Positions 35,685-46,330 of a DNA stretch of 49,013 nucleotides are shown here, in pieces. The position numbers and the translations under genes were made by a program. The DNA comes from Phoronis australis (lineage: Eukaryota > Phoronida > Phoronidae), in the NCBI GenBank assembly GCA_002633005.1, contig NMRA01000318.1, positions 1-49,013 on the forward strand, given 5' to 3'. The notes beneath the pieces were generated by a model. That model saw nothing but the letters and a program-made list of their open reading frames with translations. It had not been told where the DNA came from and did not search any database. Positions within the stretch are counted from its first letter, which is position 1; every line of letters begins with the position of its first letter.

Positions 35685-35940
35685 ACGGGATAGCCCACAG
35701 TACAGCCACTGAATTATTACACTTCGTCCGGGTTGCATCCGGTCTGACTAGGCTTGACCCTGAGCAGAGACACACCGGAGAGTGAGTTCTGAATCAACCA
35801 TGACAACTGGCGTGAGCGTAAGTCTGACTGGGCTCGGAACATTCGTTAGATAGGCGTGAACGAGCTGCAAGCGCATCCTGTTCCAGACATTAGCCAGGAG
35901 TTTGTCTGGGCCTGAGTTTCCCTGCCTTATCTACAGTTGG
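35685..35940 (-). repeat. Dispersed repeat family R1, copy 2
   Basis: On the minus strand it starts ACTGTAGATAAGGCAGGGAA, passes GCTCGTTCACGCCTA and ACTCTCCGG-GTGTCT, and ends GAAGTGTAATAATTCAGTGG and CTGTACTGT. This is the same order as in 3855-4083. It carries an extra TAGTCAGACCGGATG segment before the end, shared in part with the copy at 43540. Confidence 0.55.
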
Positions 35941-36990
35941 AAGAATGATACATGCCATTTTTGCTCGTTTAGCGCGACAAAAACAAATTACTGTATCGTA
36001 TTTCAAGAAACAATTTCGCTGCTAGAATAGTAAAAAAATGTGTAAACTATGACAACATCCGCTAAAATCCCTACTGTGTTTGCAATATGGCACTAATCAG
36101 CTGTCTCAAGGTAACTAGTCTGTGACCGTTAAGCAATCTTGTTTACTACATAGTTCATTAAACCATTTAGATTCACCGAATGTGCCACTTACTCAACTGA
36201 AAGCTAAAGCATCCAGAAGGAGTTAGTGAGTAACACTACCTTCAGTGATATCAAATCCATACAACTGGCAGAAATCTATCATGAATATATAATAAAGTGC
36301 ATGAAATGTTGTACGTGTGCATTAGTGGATTTATTTTTGACATTTATTTTGTGCTATTAGATGTAAGCTGTAAACTGCATGATCTAGCTCTCATGACGTG
36401 CTGTTTCCCGCTCTAAGTGAATTGCAAAGCCATAACCGTCCTGATTGAAATGTATTTGGGTTCAAACGAAAACTCTTATGTTGGGGGATCTGATGAGTGA
36501 TTTGCCCCTGTTTTGTAGTGGTGTATTTTGACGCTGAATTCAGTGAGTATCGATGGATTTTTTTGCTGTAACATGGAAATTCTGTTCCGTACCTTTTCGA
36601 CGGATATTCCTGCTTGGCATTCAAAGTGTAACATCCAGCTGATCGGAATTAAGAAAGATGACAGCTCACTAAATTACTGCTACATGTATGTATTTGGGAC
36701 AATTGCGTTGTTTCCGGCATTGTGTCTATCCCTGTTTCCAACCAGATAAGCACAATGCTAACGAAATTGACTGGCATGAGGCTCTTAATGTAGGACTCCC
36801 ATAATCACTGAATCTGCTACCAATAACAGTGAGGTTCTTCATGGTCCTCAGCAACAAGTAGATATACCTACAACATAGGTAACCTAGCTCAAACCAGACC
36901 ACGCCCCGGCTCTCAATGATATTTACTCATTTCTAATTTAGTCACACGTTGTTCACAATCGAGAATATTATTGAGTCAACCAGGTCAGTT
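35941..36990. other. No recognisable gene
   Basis: Nothing beyond short frames without motifs. The last part may be the 5' untranslated region of the LINE that follows. Confidence 0.4.
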
Positions 36991-37019
36991 TCTGACAGTA
37001 TCTTGAGTGACCATGGACG

Positions 37020-40000
37020 GGATATTTTATCTCATTTAAAATACACCAAATGTCTCCATAATGGGTACCTTAATATAGTATCTCTGACAGACTATGCATT
37101 GATGATTAACGTTTTATTATGAGTCAAAAACCCATCGATATTCTGTGCTTGAAAGAACATTTTACGGCTCTTCCACCATTAATGATTTTGAGATTGACAT
37201 CGACGGTTTTGATTTGAATAGAAACAATCGTAACAGGAAAGGTAGTGGTGTTGCCATCTTCACGAAAGCAAGTCTGACTAGCCGTCAGCTCCTGCACCAT
37301 GACGACCATGTGCAGTCGCTCTGGGTTGAGATTGGCATCCCTGAATCGAAGAGTAACTATTCGATCAGTCTACAGACCATCCTCTGCAAAATTAACTGAA
37401 CATCCTCAAAATATTGTTCATCGTAAAGCTCACACTTCTTATTTACCTTTTTATTGTTACTGCTGATATTAATTGTGATGCGCATGGGAACGAGAGATGA
37501 GTTTGCAGATTATTATCAACGTGCAGGCCACAAGGATTACCGAAAAAAAAACTTCCACGTGCCTTGATTTTCTTTTGTATCAAATCTTGAGACGGTTTTT
37601 GAGTTTGATAGTAAAGCCCTTGGAAGTAGTGATCAAAATACTGCAGTCGAAGCGCATAAGACCAGTTGCACTACGTTTCCGCAACGTATCATTACCAAGC
37701 GTACATATCGCATCTTAGATCAACAAGGCTTTTTCAGAGACCTACGTGCGATTGACTGGGGGCCTGTTACCACCACTGCTGACAATGATCCGCGTAGTCT
37801 ATTTTCAAGGAAAGTTTCATCGTGTAATTAATAATCACGCCCCACTGAACCAATTGAAATTAAAGGGCAAATCACTTGAGTGGTATCATGATAATCTCAT
37901 AGACTACTTGAAACAAAGAGCTCAGCGCACTCGAAACTCATCTGAGTGGGGCATCTTTAAGAAAGCTAGAACCAAGGTAAGCAATGCTCTTAAACGGTCC
38001 AAGACCGAATATTACGACCAAGTTGCTAAGAAAATCAAATCTAACGGAAAAACTCTCTGGAAAATCTTAAAATTAACGTACCTAACAAGTCCAAGTCGTT
38101 CGCAAACGAATGACTAATTGGTGACGATGTTGTTTCTGACAAAAGCAAAAAATGAAAATGGATTTAATGAATTTTATACTGGCATTGGCCAAATCTTTTT
38201 GAAAAAAATCACTATGCCAACTATTGAGCTCCCGCCAAATGTACAGGAGGGAATATCATTAAGTTTCAGGACATTTAAGTTAAACACGTCCGAGAACAAA
38301 TACATACTCTGAACCCTAGTAGTGCCAGTGGCATCTATAGAATACGTGCCAACAAGCTATTAAAACTGGAGCCAATGCAAATAGCTGAACCCTTTACAAA
38401 TATAATGAATTTAAGTTTAAGAACGGACACAACTCCTAAACAATTGAAGACGTCGGTCGTTACTCTTGTTGTTAAAGACAGTGAAAAGACCAATTGTGAA
38501 AATTATAGGCCTATATCAGTCCTCCTTGCAGTGTCCAACATTCTTGAAAGGTTTGTCCAATAGCGCTTCACTGGTTCCGGGAGGAAAATTCACTTGTATC
38601 GGTCATACATTCTTTTTCCGCCCGCTGCATTCTACTATGACTACAAACCTTCACGCTACTAAACTCATCTTTATTAATGTAGCTCGGAGCGGGCTTGCAG
38701 GTGTTGGGTTTGCTAATCTTAAGAAAGCCTTTGATACTATGGAGCATGGTATCCTATTGAAAGAACTAGAGTCCTATGGAGTTAATGATAACGAACTTCT
38801 TTGGTATAAAAACTACTTAAACGACCGAAAACACGACGCCAAATACGGTGGTTTTCTTTCTGGCCACTCAACCGTTATCACGGGCGTACCTCAGAGATCC
38901 ATTCTAGGCCCTTTGACATTCATTATTTTTGTTAAAAACTCTTTTTTCTGTCCTCCACAACAGTGTGGCAACTTCACATGCTGATGACACTGCAATTATA
39001 TCCACAGCTGGATCAGAAAACGAACGGGATACCTCTCTCAACAAGGAGCTAGCCCTTACCCGTAACTGGCTGGTTCAAAATAAACTCACCTTTAAAGCCG
39101 GTGAAAGCATGCTGCTGGGAATCCACCAGCAATTAAAACCACATGAACAGCATGAACTGTCCCTTTGTATCAACGGTTAACCTATCGGGAGTGTTGACAA
39201 CTTGAAGGGTCTTATTTTAGATCCCAATCATAAATTTAATATGCATATAGATCACACCACAAAGAGATTCTCAAAGAAAGTCGGTGTACTTCAACGTCTA
39301 CTATGTCAATTTCGTAATGTCAGCACGTTTAAACACTTTACCATTCTATTTTTTCAGCATCATATTGATTATTGTTTACCGGTTTGGGGACATACCAACG
39401 ACACACTTGTCAGCAAAGTCCATGTAATCCATTAGAGCCACAACAGCTATCCTGTGTACTAGAACTAGGGTTACCCGGGTAGACGACTTCTACTCCAATG
39501 CAAAACAAATAAATACATTTCTTTCTGTGTGCTGCATGTGCAGTGGGGTCAACTGGTCGGTGCAAGAATATCCCAGCCAAAAATTTAGTAGCAGTCAAGC
39601 TGTATATTCTACACGTTGCTCCGTTGCTGGTAATGTTTCTGTAAAAACAAGATTTCTTTTATGTATGCTGCTGCAATATGATACCTTCTTAGCAAAGATA
39701 TTCATCGGTCCGATTCAATTAATAATTTCAAACTTAATATTAAAAAGTACCTGTAATTTATTCATCCTTAATACACCTTACCGGTCTTAATTGTGTCATT
39801 TTCCATTATTTCAGCTACTCTCACTGTTTAGTAATCATCTCTTTATTAATTTCACTTATCCAAGTTTCAACATCTGTCGTCGTTTACTTTCACCCTGTTT
39901 CAATTGTATGTTGTTGCATATTTTTAATTATTATTTTATTATTTTATTGTACTTTATTGAATAACATTACTGTTTTATATTTTTTGTAGAGGGCCATCTC

Positions 40001-40062
40001 TGAAAGCAGTGCTGTCACTGAAGAGGCTACCCTCATTATAAATATCACAATAAAAAAGTAAA
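37020..40062 (+). pseudogene. Decayed LINE with endonuclease and reverse transcriptase
   Basis: A CR1/L2/Jockey-type non-LTR element in many short frames. The apurinic-type endonuclease begins with NGYLNIVSLTDY (about 37060) and continues with INDFEIDIDGFD, KGSGVAIF and a GSSDQNTA block (37624-37647) in which the catalytic His of SDH is Gln. A linker has FKKARTKVSNALKRSKTEYY. The RT carries NYRPISVL (38500), FANLKKAFDT (38709-38738, catalytic Asp replaced by Asn), GVPQRSILGPL (38884-38916), HADDT (38977-38991, the usual F/Y-ADD changed) and HIDYCLPVWG (39361-39390). Frameshifts and stops separate these. The 3' end has a GAGGGCCATCTCTG...GAGGCTACCCTC hairpin-like tail and finishes AATATCACAATAAAAAAG near 40062. 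The element cannot move by itself. Confidence 0.85.
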
Positions 40063-40250
40063 TTAAACTCTGCATTATTTCTCATTTAATTTCATACTAG
40101 TAGAACCTTTCATCGATAAACGAATCAGTGCTGGAATGTACAAAGTACATTTATTGTAGTGCTGGTTTCTGACCTCATTTAAGTGCTCAATTTAATCCGG
40201 TGGCATTATGTGGGACCGGAATAATATAAGGGGATGAGACTACAAATTAA

Positions 40251-40690
40251 TCCGCACTAGGCGTTGGGGACTTGACATGCACTCGCCGTAGGTGACGAGG
40301 ATACTACACCCAAAGAAACGACCTCATTAAAGCTTTCTGTTCCACGAGTACGTTGCAAGAATCCTCGTGAGTCATGATGCGCGGGCTTTTTAGGGCAAGT
40401 TAAGTAAACGCAGCTGTGACGAGTTTCATGGACTCATAAAGCCATTTAAACATACTGAGAACGCGGATAAAGGGTCGCGTTCATTCGTCTTGACCTCAGG
40501 CCACTAAATTGGCCTAAGTCTTTATACTAACCATGATTAAGTTGTTCATGGGTCATGGTTTGGGGAAAGAAACTGGCCAATATAAATGTAACGCCAGACG
40601 AGTTTAAGGAGTTTGTATGTATGACGCATACGAGGAATTATGGAGTTTGACAGAACTCCGTGGTATAATATGCCGAAACAACGGACTATT
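40251..40690 (+). repeat. Dispersed repeat R3, copy 1
   Basis: It pairs with 48058-48478. Both start CACTAGG-GT-GGGGACTT-ACATGC and share CACTAAATTGG-CTTA/GACTAAATTGGTCTTA, then TGTAACGCCAGACGAG/GCAACGCCAGACGAG, TTTGTATG-ATGA/TTTGTATGACAGA and GAATTA-GAA. No coding content is seen. The element class is unknown. Confidence 0.5.
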
Positions 40691-40869
40691 TGACAGGTAA
40701 GCCAACAACGCCACCTGTACACGCAGATCTTTCTGATGTACATGTATCTCATTAATCCGGCACGCCATCGCGGTATGTTCCACAGCTACCGAAGGCCTTA
40801 GGAAATCGTGAGGAAGGCGTTACCGTTGGTAAGCGTGAGCACTACATGGATAGTAGGCGAGAGAAAACC

Positions 40870-40977
40870 GCGACTGATTCCTCTCACGCCTGCATTACAG
40901 TTACGGTCCTGTCTGGCTAGCCACGGGGCAGCCCGTACGAAGTCTAATAATTCAGTGACTGTACGATAAATATGTTG
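40870..40977 (+). repeat. Dispersed repeat family R1, 3' fragment
   Basis: CCTCTCACGCCTGCATTACAG through GACGAAGTCTAATAATTCAG-like sequence to TGACTGTAC matches the 3' part of the copies at 3855-4083 and 43540-43782. The 5' half is missing. Confidence 0.45.
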
Positions 40978-41338
40978 TACAAAATGTGATTTTTCAAAAA
41001 ATGTTTGCATATGCTGATATTAATCAATTGAGCATATCAAACATTAGTGTCACACAGATATGGGCGGACTTCGTATCGGACGAGCTTGTTTCATAGCTCA
41101 GCGTCGTACATGTATTCGTACCGTAGACATGAAGTCGATGAGTGTATCACAAGGGAATTAGGTGTTCATTTGACTGTAGGAGCATCATTACTTATCTTTC
41201 AGTTGCACGTAAAATTGAAATATGCGTAAGAATCCACAACAGCAGGATAATACGAAATGCATCTTTTTGACGTGCATTCAATCAAACCGCACAGCCACTG
41301 AGCTTCTAAATATGTATGTGTGGCGTGCTAGTACTTAC

Positions 41339-41620
41339 CGTCACATATTTTGATGTTACAAAAACGCCACGACGGTACATCTTCTCCTTCTATGTAACAC
41401 CAAGGACCGTTCTTCTCACCATCCGGATTTCGACAAAAGTTCGAAAATCTCACGGCTTTTGACCATTTCTCATATGAATCCTTTAAACGTTTACGTTTTG
41501 ACATGTGCATCTGAACTTCTGGACTACCCCATATCCTGCATTCTTCTCCCGTCTTGGCGTAGTTAACCTTACCGTTATAGCCAAGTCCTTTAACGTCAAC
41601 TTTGCATCCGAGGCTTGTCT
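41339..41620 (-). CDS. Kringle domain exon
   Basis: The 282-bp exon encodes one complete kringle. Six cysteines appear in order: LGCKVD, EECRIW, SNFCRN, GPWCYI, RFCNI and KIC. The CRNPDG, PWCY and W-FC-I-IC blocks are close to the family consensus. The minus-strand acceptor is a T10 tract with GCAG before 41620, and the donor GTAAGTAC follows 41339. Both are strong, and both borders are phase 1. The middle spacer between the second and third cysteine is Lys/Arg-rich (SKRKRLKD), so it may have a basic surface. It is only distantly similar to the kringle at 5374-5688, so the two are not a recent duplication. Just upstream, in its intron, lies a nearly perfect 532-bp duplication. It is probably the 5' part of the same gene as the WSC exon or of a separate gene. 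Confidence 0.85.
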
Positions 41621-41675
41621 CTGCAAAAAAAAAATAAGCCGCGACATTATGTTTGACGAAAGTTTTAGAAATGTA

Positions 41676-42207
41676 GATATCAACAACTACTTCAGAGACG
41701 CAAGGCACTTCCGAAGCATTTTGGACTCTCGAGGAAATCGAAAAAATATACCCGCTTTCCTCGCAGCATCATAGGCCGCACCAACATGAAGGATACACCA
41801 CGCAATAGCGGCATTCACTCTTCAGAAGAACCACTGGCGTCGTTGCGTTGCTTACTCACCTTTCTGAGACCTTAACGTGACACCTCGCGGCGAGGTACTG
41901 TCTACCATATACGATGTGATTTTGATATAGAATAATTAAGACAGCAAAAAAGGTCTAATTAAGTCGAGTGGCATTTTCCTTTAAAGAGATTTTTGATGAG
42001 GTAGCTTTCTTCAATTATTCAACTATCGCTAAAATAAGTGAATATCAGTGATCACATTAATTTTAATCGAATGGAAGCAAATAACACAATTCTGTCCTCA
42101 AAATTTCGCCTTAGTGAATTTTCGGGATGACCCAATCATCAGGACAGAAGCACAGACGTTATTAAACACGTAAGCCCTCGCCTGGCTATCCCTTTGGTAT
42201 TACAGGT
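41676..42207 (+). repeat. 532-bp direct duplication, copy 1
   Basis: It is nearly identical to 42210-42741: I count six differences, all in the distal half, so about 98.9 percent identity. The copies are joined by two bases, C and N. It is intronic relative to the minus-strand kringle exon, starting 56 bases from its acceptor. It is either a very recent tandem duplication or two haplotypes joined by the assembler. Confidence 0.9.
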
Positions 42208-42209
42208 CN

Positions 42210-42741
42210 GATATCAACAACTACTTCAGAGACGCAAGGCACTTCCGAAGCATTTTGGACTCTCGAGGAAATCGAAAAAATATACCCGCTTTCCTCGCAG
42301 CATCATAGGCCGCACCAACATGAAGGATACACCACGCAATAGCGGCATTCACTCTTCAGAAGAACCACTGGCGTCGTTGCGTTGCTTACTCACCTTTCTG
42401 AGACCTTAACGTGACACCTCGCGGCGAGGTACTGTCTACCATATACGATGTGATTTTGATATAGAATAATTAAGACAGCAAAAAGGGTCTAATTAAGTCA
42501 AGTGGCATTTTCCTTTAAAGAGATTTTTGATGAGGTAGCTTTCTTCAATTATTCAACTATCGCTAAAATAAGTGAATATCAGTGATCACATTAATCTTAA
42601 TCGAATGGAAGCAAATAACACAATTCTGTCCTCAAAATTTCGCCTTAGTGAATTTTCGGGATGACCCCATCATCAGGACAGAAGCACAAAAGTTATTAAA
42701 CACGTAAGCCCTCGCCTGGCTATCCCTTTGGTATTACAGGT
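42210..42741 (+). repeat. 532-bp direct duplication, copy 2
   Basis: Second copy of 41676-42207. The first 270 bases are identical. Differences occur at TCGAG/TCAAG, ATTTTAATC/ATCTTAATC, ACCCAATC/ACCCCATC, CAGACGTT/CAAAAGTT and one A/G in the A-run. The right edge lies at the possible splice donor of the candidate exon at 42738-43043. Confidence 0.9.
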
Positions 42742-43043
42742 GGACGTAATTGGCTACACAGAAAAAAGGTTTGTGTGCAAGTAAGACGTGATTTGAATTT
42801 CTGTGTTGAAGTTGTATTTTCTTCTCGCAGTTGGTGTGTTTTGCAATATAAGTTTTTGGGATCGATTTTTACTCGAAGTATGTTAGAATTTGAAAGCCAA
42901 AGTCTGTCGTACACTGTATACCCGGGGTCAGACATTACGTGTATACACTGTTTTCCTGGTGAGTTTACAAAAACTTCGTCTTCAAATGTGAACTTATTCA
43001 CCAGAGAGTTAAGCGAGCTCTCTAGTGCAGTCAGGAACTTGCA
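42738..43043 (-). CDS. Candidate exon, unknown domain
   Basis: A minus-strand frame opens straight after the acceptor TTTTATTTCAG with TGCAAG and runs for 102 codons to a possible donor, GTAATA. The peptide includes VNKFTFEDEVFVNSPGKQC and SDPGYTVYDRLWLSNSN and has five cysteines. It reads like real protein but matches no family I recognise. It would be phase 0 at both ends, unlike the kringle exon 1.1 kb downstream on the same strand. So it would not splice directly to that exon without a frameshift. The opposite strand is also open for 90 codons. Confidence 0.25.
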
Positions 43044-43539
43044 CTGAAATAAAACGATATATTTTATTTCGGAATGAAATCTTCTCTGGTGGAGAGTTCG
43101 TCAAAAACCACAGGACATTGATCTATTTCTATGAAAGTAAATTAGAAACAATACACAAATCACACATGATATCGAGGACAAGAAGAGTAAATTCCAAACA
43201 ATTAAAGCAATGAGGTAAACTTTTCCATGCCATTCATTAAACATTCTTGGTATTTTTGCTAGTACATGTATGTTGACTGGATAGCACTGAAGACAGTCAC
43301 TTAATTCACTTAATGCCGAATCTTCACGCTTTGGTTTTCAGTTGAGTAAGTGACCCATTCCATTCACACAATCAATGCTTCGATGACCTATATAGAAAAC
43401 TAGATTCCTTAATGCCCATGTAGAATACATGTAGTTGCCTTGAGTTGCTTACCAGATGATTCTAGCACTGAGAAATGTCGCTTAAGATACGTTGCAGTAC
43501 TTTGTTTTGATCACGTTAACTCACTGAAGATATAAATTT

Positions 43540-43782
43540 AGATTGTCCCGACTGTAGGGAAGGCTTGGAAACTCATGCCTGGCTTATGGTGCTTTCGCGT
43601 TTCGTTCATGCCTACCTCACTGTAAGTTCTGCGCACAGTCACGCTTACGCTCACGCCAATTGTCACGGTAGATTAATGCCTCATTCTCCGGTCTGTCTAA
43701 GGTTGCGGTCACGACTGGCTAGACCGGAGGCATCGATGGCAAAGTCTAGTAATTTAATGGCTGTACTGTACAGGCAAGCTAG
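43540..43782 (+). repeat. Dispersed repeat family R1, copy 3
   Basis: It starts CCCGACTGTAGGGAAGG, passes CGTTCATGCCTAC, GCACAGTCACGCTTAC, GCCTCATTCTCCGGTCTGTCT and ends AGTAATTTAATGGCTGTACTG, in the same order as at 3855-4083. It includes the CTAGACCGGAGGCAT block shared with the copy at 35685. Confidence 0.55.
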
Positions 43783-44047
43783 ATAAAAAGTAAACTATCT
43801 AGGACTTAGAAGTAATGAAGTTGCTGCAGTTTCATGCAATGAAGTGTCAGAATCAGCGAAAAAATGAGATGATTGAGGAGGGGGATGGCGATTCCAAATT
43901 TTGCACTCAGGAAAGTATTTTTTTCAAAATGCGATAGTTCTATTACAAATAAAAAATATAAAATCATTTGCAATCAATTGGAAATTAAGCCAAAATGATT
44001 GACTATTTTTCACCCGCTGTGCCTCTGGTCACCGGACTGATCAGAAT

Positions 44048-44249
44048 ATGGCTTCTACAAATCTCTTTGACCTTCCAAATGGATTAGAACCTTGTGATGC
44101 AGAATATTTAGACAAACCGCAGCCTAATGATGATTTTGTTGAAGTATAACGTACGTCTCCAGAAAGTAATGGGATCAGGTTTGAGTCTTACAAGTGTTTC
44201 AGGCAGGTAGCCAAAGGGACTCAACTGGAAGCTATATTTTACAGTTAAA
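44048..44249 (+). pseudogene. Short coding-like remnant with in-frame stop
   Basis: An ATG at 44048 opens an acidic 33-codon frame (MASTNLFDLPNG ... DDFVEV) that stops at about 44147. The same frame then stays open for 33 more codons before the next stop. The sequence looks protein-like but is not recognised. GTATAA after GAA could act as a splice donor instead of the stop. A CAG immediately before AATATG could be an acceptor. Confidence 0.2.
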
Positions 44250-44643
44250 AGATTGGGGAAGCACCATGATCACAAATGTAAGGAGTGAATACCCTCCTCC
44301 CCAAGTGTAAAATGAGGTTGTACGGTTGTCATTATATAATGGGAGACCCATATTGTTCTTATTTAATTCCAATTTATGTACGAAGGTCCTGAGGCTTCGA
44401 TTGAATAGTGTCATCGATAAGTTAGTCCATGAAAATCAAACAGAAGCAAAATGTTGATGTATCTATTTAACATCTGAATTATACAAGATATTATTTAATA
44501 ACAATAAAGAAAATAGGGAAGACAGCATATTCTGAGATAATTGTAAAGTGTTCGGCTCACTTTCACGACACTTTCTGTCAAAGGTTTGAATGCTCTTAAA
44601 TTTGACTCTCTTTTCATTAAAGGGATCCACATAATATTATATT

Positions 44644-44793
44644 AGTCCTTGGACATGCGTAATTAACAACGGATTTACTACCAGTTATTTACCACTTCAA
44701 CAGGGAGTGCGACATGGTGGCTCACTCTCTGGCAACTTATTTTCCTTAGCAATGGCAAGTTATGTCACACAAATTGATGTCATTTCAGGAATT
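44644..44793 (+). pseudogene. Reverse transcriptase fragment (L1/Tx1-like)
   Basis: The frame reads CVINNGFTTSYLPLQQGVRH followed by GGSLSGNLFSLAMA and stops soon after. This matches the RT block of L1/Tx1-type elements, where NNG-TS-F-L-RGVRQG-PLS-LF is conserved. The Gln of the QG pair is His here. Neither the upstream nor the downstream RT blocks were found nearby, so it is an isolated scrap of a dead LINE. Confidence 0.5.
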
Positions 44794-45690
44794 TAAATTC
44801 ACAATACTGAAATAACGTTTGCACAGTATATTAAATGATAAAATTTCAGGGTAAAACCGTTTTCAATTTTGATTAATTTTGACCGGGTGTTTGTTTTGAA
44901 AATAAAAATATGAAGGTAAAAAGCGTTGTTCTGTATCCTGGAAGAGAAATACCTTGTTCCGAGCCAAAACCACTCCTAAGCAATTCATTGGCCTGCCACT
45001 AAGTGATAACCTTTAATACTATCAATACAACATACATGTAGTTAGCAAAACTGTATCATGGTATGTCATAAATAGCATGACAGATTTTATATTATTGATT
45101 GATTATTTGACATTGGTTCTTTTTATATTAGATATCAATCGTAGATTGTGTATTATTTCTCACTTATTTTTATACTGGATGATTGATGGTTTTGAACTAA
45201 CTCTGCACCAGAGAGGTGGTATGCAGAAATATGCTAAGTAGATTTATTTTCGTTCAAGCATCTGACTGCAATTGAGACATTGCTCTTCTCTCTGGTGCCT
45301 GTCTTAAAACTTAAGGATAAATTTTAAGTAACCTAAGCAGGATACATTGGCTTTACGCGCAATTGATATTTGACCAATTATATATACATGTATTACAGAG
45401 CTTCTGCTTTCAAATTTCCCGCATTCACTGAAATGGTAACTTTGAATAAAAAAAAAACAACTGCGAGAGATAAGCAACAATTTCAACAGTGAAAATCAAA
45501 GCATGACTAATGTCAGAATAAATATTGATTAAGTAATTAGTAAGAATACATCCATTTTAAGTTGTACAAAATTTGTCCACATGTACTTTTAAATCATGGG
45601 GTCAGACTTGTTGACTTGTATTTTAACGTCAAAATGTATTTTTAGATGGTGTTTACAACTTTGGGTTCTGGGGTCAAAGTACTCTAGAGA

Positions 45691-46330
45691 TTCTAGAATA
45701 TTCTGAGAGCAAATTGTAACAGCCAATAATATGAGTGGATATGATCATGTGATTTTTATTAGCCAATCACTAAATAAGTAGAATGGTATATTATGGGCTG
45801 AAATCAGCAAGATAATGAGATGCGCTAGAGTAGTTGAAGCATAAAGACTTGCTACAGTGTACAGAAGCAGTTGTACGACAGAACCATCTCGTGGAAGATT
45901 CTAGAAAGGATCTTGGCAAGGGCAAGGGTTAACGAACAGGAAGTTAACTAAGAGCTTGTCTTTTGGATTTGTGGGTAGTAAGATACTACCTGAAGTGTTG
46001 CGTCATCAGCCAGAGACTGTGACCAGCAAGAAGATTCGCGGGTAGAAGAAATTGCCTGCAAGTGTTGCATCACCAGAGACGGTGAACAGCAAGTACACTG
46101 TCGCTATACAGTGTGTGTAGTTCGAAGAGTCACCAACAGGACAGACATCCAACAAGTGGAGAGTCCTAGCTTGGATAGCAGATAAGACATTTGATCGTTT
46201 GGTTGTTTGATAAAAGTAACCTTTAAAGAGGGCGCTAGCGTAGTTTCTCTTTGTAGTTGATTACTTAATTAACAATAGGTTTCATTTGTCTAATTAGGGG
46301 TTATCATATAATAAATTAATTACTGGATTT
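45691..46330 (+). promoter_or_regulatory. LTR- or promoter-like segment with two HSEs
   Basis: TTCTAGAATATTC (45691-45703) and GAAGATTCTAGAA (45894-45906) are perfect three-unit heat shock elements. Between them are TGTAACAGCC (45715), also the start of the LTR at 34906-35388, and a CCAAT box (45758-45762). A polyadenylation-like AATAAA lies near 46311. Terminal TG...CA repeats were not found, so this is not a proven LTR. Three-unit HSEs are expected by chance about 0.4 times per window of this size, so the pair is suggestive only. Confidence 0.3.
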
